Shown: positions 58,074 to 64,000 of the stretch, piece after piece
How positions within the stretch are numbered: position 1 is the stretch's first letter
How the letters are laid out: every line of letters begins with the position of its first letter
Origin: Sipunculus nudus
Taxonomy: Eukaryota > Annelida > Sipuncula > Golfingiida > Sipunculidae
Assembly (NCBI GenBank): GCA_026874595.1
Contig: CM049322.1
Span: forward strand, 34,749,840-34,813,839
Length of the DNA stretch: 64,000 bases
Reading direction: 5' to 3'
Position numbers and translations under genes: made by a program
Notes under the pieces: model-generated
What the model was told of the DNA's origin: nothing
Seen by the model: the letters and a program-made list of their open reading frames with translations, nothing else
The model's database searches: none

Positions 58074-59639
58074 CACTATCTTATCGTGTTAGTTATACAG
58101 TTAGGTCTGAATCTTCATTCCCCTGACGAAGTCTCTCGTTTAGAATTACTAAACACTTTACATAGTGCGTTGTCAGTCAGCGCCATGTTGTCTCGAGCCT
58201 CTTGTTGATTACAAGCGGATGTCCTCCCGGGGGTTACATTGTTACAATCATGCCTCGAGGTTCAGATTTTCCGCTGAGCGCTCTCCTAATTTGAATAAAC
58301 CGTGTGGTTCTGACGCACGATTAGCGCTTCCAGTTCTCAACGTTTTCTATCGGCAGAATGTATCGGCCCGCTATAACGGACTTCGCTAATTGTCAACTTA
58401 TGCGGTGTCATGGTGCTGCGCCCGCTAAATGGAAAACCTACTTGTTATAACCTTTGAGAGAAAGACGATAACGTGTTGATTGATCATTCGTCTCTAAGAG
58501 TTCTAAATAGGGAAATCAGTTATCTCTAAAATGATTGAAAGGTCGATGTTTTGTATTAGAATTTCCACTGCAAAGGCGGTACCTGACGATATAAATTTAT
58601 GTTCTTTCATCAAAGTGCGAGACCCGTACTTTGTTTTGTCTTGAATCCCCTGCAAGCTCAGTTTTACTTAAAAATTCATATTTGTATATTGCATTGGCAA
58701 TGGTCTGCTTGATTCGTTAGGATGACATGCATTTATTTGCTCTGACCATGCTTTTGAGTAGCTATGAGAAACAGACAAACAGTAAAACAGACAAAATAGC
58801 ATATATAAACTTAATCGTAAATGAAATGAAAGAATAGCGTCTTTCTGGATGCTAACACGCACGCACATAAATATAAATGCATTTGTTCACACGCACACAC
58901 AAACATAAATGACACAAAGTAACACATAATAAAAAGTTCATAAAATACATCAATGCATTGTCACTACCCGCAGTTTTCGTGCTTACTTCATGGCACTCAT
59001 CAGGTGACTGAGCGGTGTTAGTTTGTGTTTGCACATGTTTGGGTTGGTGCGTGTGTGAGATTACTTACGGTGATCTCACAATAATTCCACAAAATGTTTT
59101 ATACCGGTAGCCAACGTTTCCTGGTATATCTCTTAACAAAGTCATATATTATTCCTGTGGATCTTAATGTCTCTGTCCACTGACGTCAGTGCCAAACCAA
59201 TGAGTTTTTCATTCCCAAATAAAACGGATAGCAAAATGTGATGTTAACAGAATTCGTAATTGTGTTTTAGAAAATGTAATAATTATTAGACAAAGTCAAA
59301 TTCCAAGAAGACGGTGAGTAGGGGGAGGGGGGGGGGCGCATGGCCCCCTGCGGCCCCCTTTGGCTACGCCCGCTGAAGGATTATTTTTTAAGTGAGAGGT
59401 TAAGCCGTAGGTTACAAGTGTAGAAGTCAATCTTTAAAAAAAAAATAAATAAAACGTGTAAAAGGTCTGATTCCTCTTGCTCGCTGAGATTTGTTGACTA
59501 GTAAAGGTCAGATGTGACATATCCAGGGAAATGTACCGTCAGACCCTACTCGGAGCGTGACTGACAGCGGGAGATACAACCCAAGACATATTCTGTGATG
59601 ATATAAATATGCACACTGAGTTAGGACTTATTTCTCAAA

Positions 59640-59640
<1 letters not shown>
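58074..59640. other. Unassigned sequence; palindromic CRE and G/C-run
   Basis: CACTGACGTCAGTG at 59178-59191 is a perfect 14-bp palindrome around TGACGTCA. A GGGGGAGGGGGGGGGCGC run near 59322 is followed by GGCCCCCTGCGGCCCCC. No gene is supported. Confidence 0.4.

Positions 59641-59641
<1 letters not shown>

Positions 59642-59686
<45 letters not shown>
59642..59686. repeat. (AT)n microsatellite
   Basis: A pure AT tract of about 45 bases. Confidence 0.95.
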
Positions 59687-59688
<2 letters not shown>

Positions 59689-62322
59689 AATCTTTCAATT
59701 ACTGGAAGGCGCGACCTTAAGCTTTGCTTGTGAAAGAGTGCTACCTATATTATTTGGATTATGACACTGCGAGTCCATCTGTCAGAGTTACGACGCCTCC
59801 CTTTAGCACCGTAATACAGAGATGTCCTTGGAAAGATTTATATATACTCATTTATTACATGGTTTACAGTATATGTAAAGCCGGTTCGTGCGTCCTGAAT
59901 ACAAAATACATATCTCTGCTACTCTGTCAATATCACCGTGAGTTGCTTCATATTCAGACCACATATCTTGTAGAGAAACTTTGAAGCTGTGAAAGTTATG
60001 AGACGGCTGAATAAGCGAGGATTACTTCCAGTTCTGCATCCGTTGCCAGTGTTACAACACCTGTAATACTTTCCGCATATTTCTTAATTTTTCAATTGGA
60101 AGCACTTTCAAGTGTCTCGTTCGTGTTTTTAGGAAAAGATTATGTGGCTGTGAAACAGCTGTAATTTCATATACGTTAAACATCACGCGTATCAATTTTA
60201 GGATGAAACACTGTGTCTGTTTGTACAGTTTGAACTTAACTTGAATCTCTTAAATTTAAATCACTCTTAAAGATATACTAATCATGTGATTATGTAACGG
60301 GCATATGACGTAAATGATGAAAAACAGGTGGATAAATGTGTCTAATGTGTAAAAGTAAAACTTAGTTTAGTTTGCATTTATGATTTATCGGGTTTTGCTT
60401 TAAATAAATTACGAGTCACCATCTGTAAAATTTTATGAAAATCCAATTTAATTTTGAAAAATTGAGTAAAACGAAATAAACGTGCCCCACAAACAGAGGG
60501 ACGAACACGGAGGACAGCTTAACCCCATTTCATTGTTTGGGACAGTGGAACAGGAAACATCTAAAATACTACCGATGTGACGAAAGTGGACGCGTGATAG
60601 GCTTGCGGTATAGGCGAGGAGCTGAATTTTGCATTGTACAATAGGGACCTGTCAGGCTTGAATATGCCATTGGGGTTTATCCAAGCGTGTTGCCGACAAC
60701 CCAGCGGGAAAGAATCGCATAGGACCGAGTGACAAAGACATCAAATTTCCCAGGGGCCGCCACCTCAAAGTTATCAGTGACGGTCCATTTAATTTTTTAC
60801 CAGCATTGCCATGATATTTATACAGCGCACGATACAACCACAATGGTTAGCTGCACCCGCTCAAAGAAGGATGTTTTAGATAATCTTGACAACCCCTTGT
60901 GTTATTTCCTAAGGGTATCAGGATGCCATATCTCTAGGGTGGCTTCACCCGACCGTCAGCGGGTTTTGCCAACCTACTGTAAAAAAAGAAACCACACCGG
61001 CCATTGACACTCCGGCCCCTCACACAAATTACTGAAATTAAGAACGTATATGGAATAGCGATTCCGCTGTTTCTTCCTAAAAATTATAATAAATTGAATT
61101 ATGGACAGAAGACATGGCGGTCGTCCGCTACTCATCTTAAGTATATATAGCCTTGCACACGTACATTAGCAACATCTGGTATGTCTAACACATCTCGCGA
61201 GACCTTCGTGAAATATTAATAAGGGTATTTCCCTGGAGTTCATTTTCTTAGAACTAATTACTCCTTGTGTTTTCTTTCATGGATGGTTTCTTTCAAGGGC
61301 CTTATCACTTTCAAAGCGTGATAAGTTAACACAAAAAATAGCGTGGTCTCTTTTGAATGAAATGGTTCATCAGTGATACTGTGTAAGAATAGGCAAAATA
61401 TTGCTTATGATTGTAAAATGCCATTTTTCTAAGGTGGCAATATGTTGTTTATGGGAAATGTAACATTGTTTACTGTATAACATTGTTTGCGATGTGTTTT
61501 TAACAAAATTCCTGAGTTTTAGACTTTCTTCAGTTCAGCATTTAATCACCTTGCAATATCCTTCTCTCACCAAAACCAGTTCATTAGGAATATCTGAGGA
61601 CAGTTTAGATTGAAGGTAAAGGGTGGTATTAATTTAGGTGAGGGGATTAATAGTAGAGATAGTCCGTTACCGAAATTAAGAACAATACCATAGCGTCCGA
61701 AAAACAGAACCAGACGGACACTTCCAGAACATATGTTTACCCAGCTGAATAATTTACAAGGTAATTGAACCAATCAGATGGCTCGGGTACAACTGTTCTG
61801 CACGTTAATCAGGTACGATATTTCGATTACACGTTTAGCAGTACCTGGACAGCATCGAAAATATAACCAGTCAAATAAAGCCTTATAAACCTAACTCGTT
61901 TCTGGTACATATGTTCTTATTCAGACGGCTTGTGAAGAGTGTTTTGTTTATATTTAGCTCGTTGGATTTGATTGGAAATTTTACTTTCAGCTCTTACACT
62001 TGCAGGTGTGTAAACTCTTCGTAAAATACACGCCATAGCGACTCGCTGAATCAAGGTCTGTGAAAAGTAGCTGTTTGTGACCGACTTAACACTATGAAGA
62101 TGAGCTGTCATCTTTACCCTCATTGCAGAGTCTATGATTCCATATATATAACTGAATGCTAGGTGATCAGTTTCTGTTATACCGTTACCGTTATCACAAG
62201 TCGGACGTATGAGCTTTTCAGCTGAGACAATGAAACCCTACACAGAAATCAAACATGCATGCATTGTAACTTGCATACTTGTGTTTAACTTTATTTTCTG
62301 TATGATCTTTAGAATATATAAA

Positions 62323-62325
<3 letters not shown>
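59687..62325. other. Unassigned sequence
   Basis: 2.6 kb without a supportable gene, RNA or repeat. The stretch at about 60700-61010 is repeat-free and balanced, with a Runx-like ACAACCACAATGG near 60834. The overlapping frames there (60729-61007 plus, 60652-60843 minus) are unrecognised. Confidence 0.45.
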
Positions 62326-62370
<45 letters not shown>

Positions 62371-62591
62371 ATTATATTACGAAAATGGTAAGTAACACAT
62401 TAACACGTAAATTCATGTTGAAGCAATCGACATTTTATATATATATACATTAGGGCCCTGTGGCTCATGATTCTGTGGGGGCGGGCGGGCTAAATCTAAG
62501 AACGTGCGGGGCCGAAATAAAGTCTGTGCTGGGCGGGCCGGGCTGCGGGTTGATGATTTGGCATATATATTATATATTATATATTATATAT

Positions 62592-62632
<41 letters not shown>
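62326..62632. repeat. Microsatellite cluster: (AT)n, ATATT repeats, (GT)n
   Basis: An (AT)n tract at about 62326-62367, a TATATTA-type array at about 62561-62603 and a (GT)n tract to about 62632. A G-rich stretch (GGGGGCGGGCGGG near 62476) lies between them. Confidence 0.9.
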
Positions 62633-62641
<9 letters not shown>

Positions 62642-63300
62642 GATCTTTGGGTGTTGGGGTGGATTTGGTGCCCTCACACATATTTAATATAAGCCCTTTT
62701 TTGGATATTCTTTAGAAAACTACTTTGGCATAAATGACACGTTTGTTGATGAAAAAGTTGTGGTCGAGAGCATGGGCCGGGTGATACGTAAAAAAAGCTT
62801 TTTCCAGTCTTTACGGCAGTTGCTCTCAGGTAAAGAAAACCAGATTAGCATTTACTCTTGATGGCGTAACAATACCTGTGTCATGTTTTCTGACCACTCT
62901 CTGCCGGTCGACTTGCGGTAACCATATTACACATGTGTCATTTTCTTATTTACCACTGGGCCTGGGATACATTTACATAGTAGGGATTACCATTACGGAT
63001 TCAGGAATCAATTTGCGACAACCATAAATCGTCCGACCACTGTCTGTTTCATTTCGAATGTCGCTTTTCCATTGTTTACGGTTTAATAATCTTGGTGATG
63101 TACGCCATGGCAACGGAAACTGTTGCTAATAGCAAAACCCTTATAGAGTGCTGGCAAGTTGATTTATGGCGTCATTTTGGCGCAACATTTTAGCCTTTAT
63201 CTTAGAGCGGTAAACACTTTATCATAATTTCCCTAGATCTGTTAGTGTTGCCAAACGTTATGGCTGGAACACTGAGCTGAAGCGCTAATATATATAAAAA
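62633..63300. other. Unassigned sequence
   Basis: No gene is supported. An RFX-like half site GCCATGGCAAC lies near 63105 with GTTGCTA after it. Confidence 0.45.
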
Positions 63301-63301
63301 A

Positions 63302-63400
63302 TGGAGAGACTGAACGAGAGAGTGAGAGTATGAGAGGAAGAGAGAGACAGACAGAGACAGAGAGAGACAGAGAGAGAGAGACAGAGAGAGAGAGAGAAGT
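63302..63400. repeat. (GA)n/(CAGA)n microsatellite adjoining SINE tail
   Basis: An imperfect GAGAGA/GACAGA tract. It directly abuts the 3' end of the minus-strand SINE, suggesting it expanded from the SINE tail. Confidence 0.92.
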
Positions 63401-63404
63401 CTAT

Positions 63405-63680
63405 CGGGCTTTTTACATCCGAGCCTACTGGCTCATCAGGCCGGAGCTTATCCCGGTTTCGGTAGCGTGAAGCGACCTAGGAGTTAAAACTCCTCCTGAA
63501 TGGGATGCTTGTCCATCACAGGTTACCTTCCCAGTGCTACAGGTACCCATTCCTACTGCTGGGTAGACAGAGCTACACTTGCGGTTGGGACCTTGCTTGA
63601 GGGTGTGGGCATGGTTGGGGTCTCGAACCCACAACCTCTCGAACATGAGCCCGGCACCTCAACTAGTACACCACCACCCC
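63405..63680 (-). mobile_element. tRNA-derived SINE, minus strand (Meta-like core)
   Basis: On the minus strand the head near 63680 carries an A-box-like GTACTAGTTGAGGTGCCGG. It also has a B-box GGTTCGAGACC (complement of 63619-63629), properly spaced for a tRNA-derived promoter. The body holds GATGGACAAGCATCCCATTC (complement of 63499-63518) and ACCGGGATAAGCTCCGGCC (complement of 63439-63457), followed by TGATGAGCC. I associate this core with the 'Meta' SINE superfamily described from many invertebrates. That assignment is from memory and not verified. The 3' end passes into a CT microsatellite. Overlapping frames on both strands are not genes. Confidence 0.75.
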
Positions 63681-64000
63681 CCCCCCCTCCGGAGAAAGAC
63701 ATGCATGTAGAGAATCTTTTTTTTTTTTAAAGAGACCAATTATTATTCTAATAATTGTAGTCGAAACATTATGCTTAATGGGCGTTCCTGGTAAAATAAA
63801 TTTGTATAAGATAAATAAATATATCATTTTATATTCTTATTTTTATTTTGGGTTTTCTTTGTAATATCATTTGTATTTTTAAAATAAGTATTTCATATTA
63901 ATATTAGTAATAGTATTATTCATATTATTATGGCAATTATCATTTCCGTTTTAAATATTTCTATTATTCATTGATAATTAAGTGTTAATCAATTAATATT
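63681..64000. other. AT-rich end of window
   Basis: A T run near 63717-63728 and AT-rich sequence follow. No gene or repeat is supported. Confidence 0.5.

Overview
The window reads as nuclear DNA from an animal, not from a bacterium or virus. It is AT-rich and full of long (AT)n, (GA)n and (GT)n microsatellites and homopolymer runs. It carries tRNA-derived SINEs and several families of short non-autonomous DNA elements. No reading frame is longer than about 170 codons, and the longest one is a translated microsatellite. The 63.4 kb SINE has a core resembling what I remember of metazoan 'Meta'-type SINEs. The repeat at 9.8, 16.2, 18.9 and 44.1 kb resembles a type I associate with marine invertebrates and fish. 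A mollusc or other marine invertebrate is my best guess, but it is an inference from repeats only.

I find no convincing complete protein-coding gene, rRNA or functional tRNA. The window is best described as a gene desert or the inside of very large introns. Two short minus-strand open segments (about 45.25-45.48 kb and 37.6-37.87 kb) have protein-like composition and are recorded as weak candidates. Every other open frame looks like chance or repeat sequence.

Layout: 0-8.7 kb is mostly unassigned, with a 181-bp inverted-repeat element, a SINE, a regulatory-looking block at 3.4-4.0 kb and an 80-bp tandem duplication. At 8.7-9.37 kb there are four copies of a 167-bp tandem repeat. From 9.7 to 19.1 kb the sequence is crowded with dispersed elements, including a hAT-like element with a degenerate 8-bp target duplication and a GC-rich hairpin block. 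From 20 to 33 kb there are microsatellites, two further tandem duplications, a repeat copy followed by a promoter-like stretch at 28.0-28.2 kb, and a CpG-rich block at 29.8-30.2 kb. From 33 to 37 kb there are an inverted-repeat element, a second hAT-like copy and a pair of diverged sequences 1.2 kb apart. The 41-44 kb region holds microsatellites, a possible solo LTR and a promoter-like block. A very recent tandem duplication of about 1.15 kb lies at 45.4-47.7 kb. The rest is mostly unassigned, with scattered repeat fragments, palindromic CRE sites and a SINE at 63.4 kb.

I do not see an undescribed gene system. The signals most worth following are the near-identical 1.15-kb duplication through a possible exon, the unclassified dispersed repeat families, the apparent excess of perfect TGACGTCA octamers, and the two promoter-like blocks without an obvious gene.
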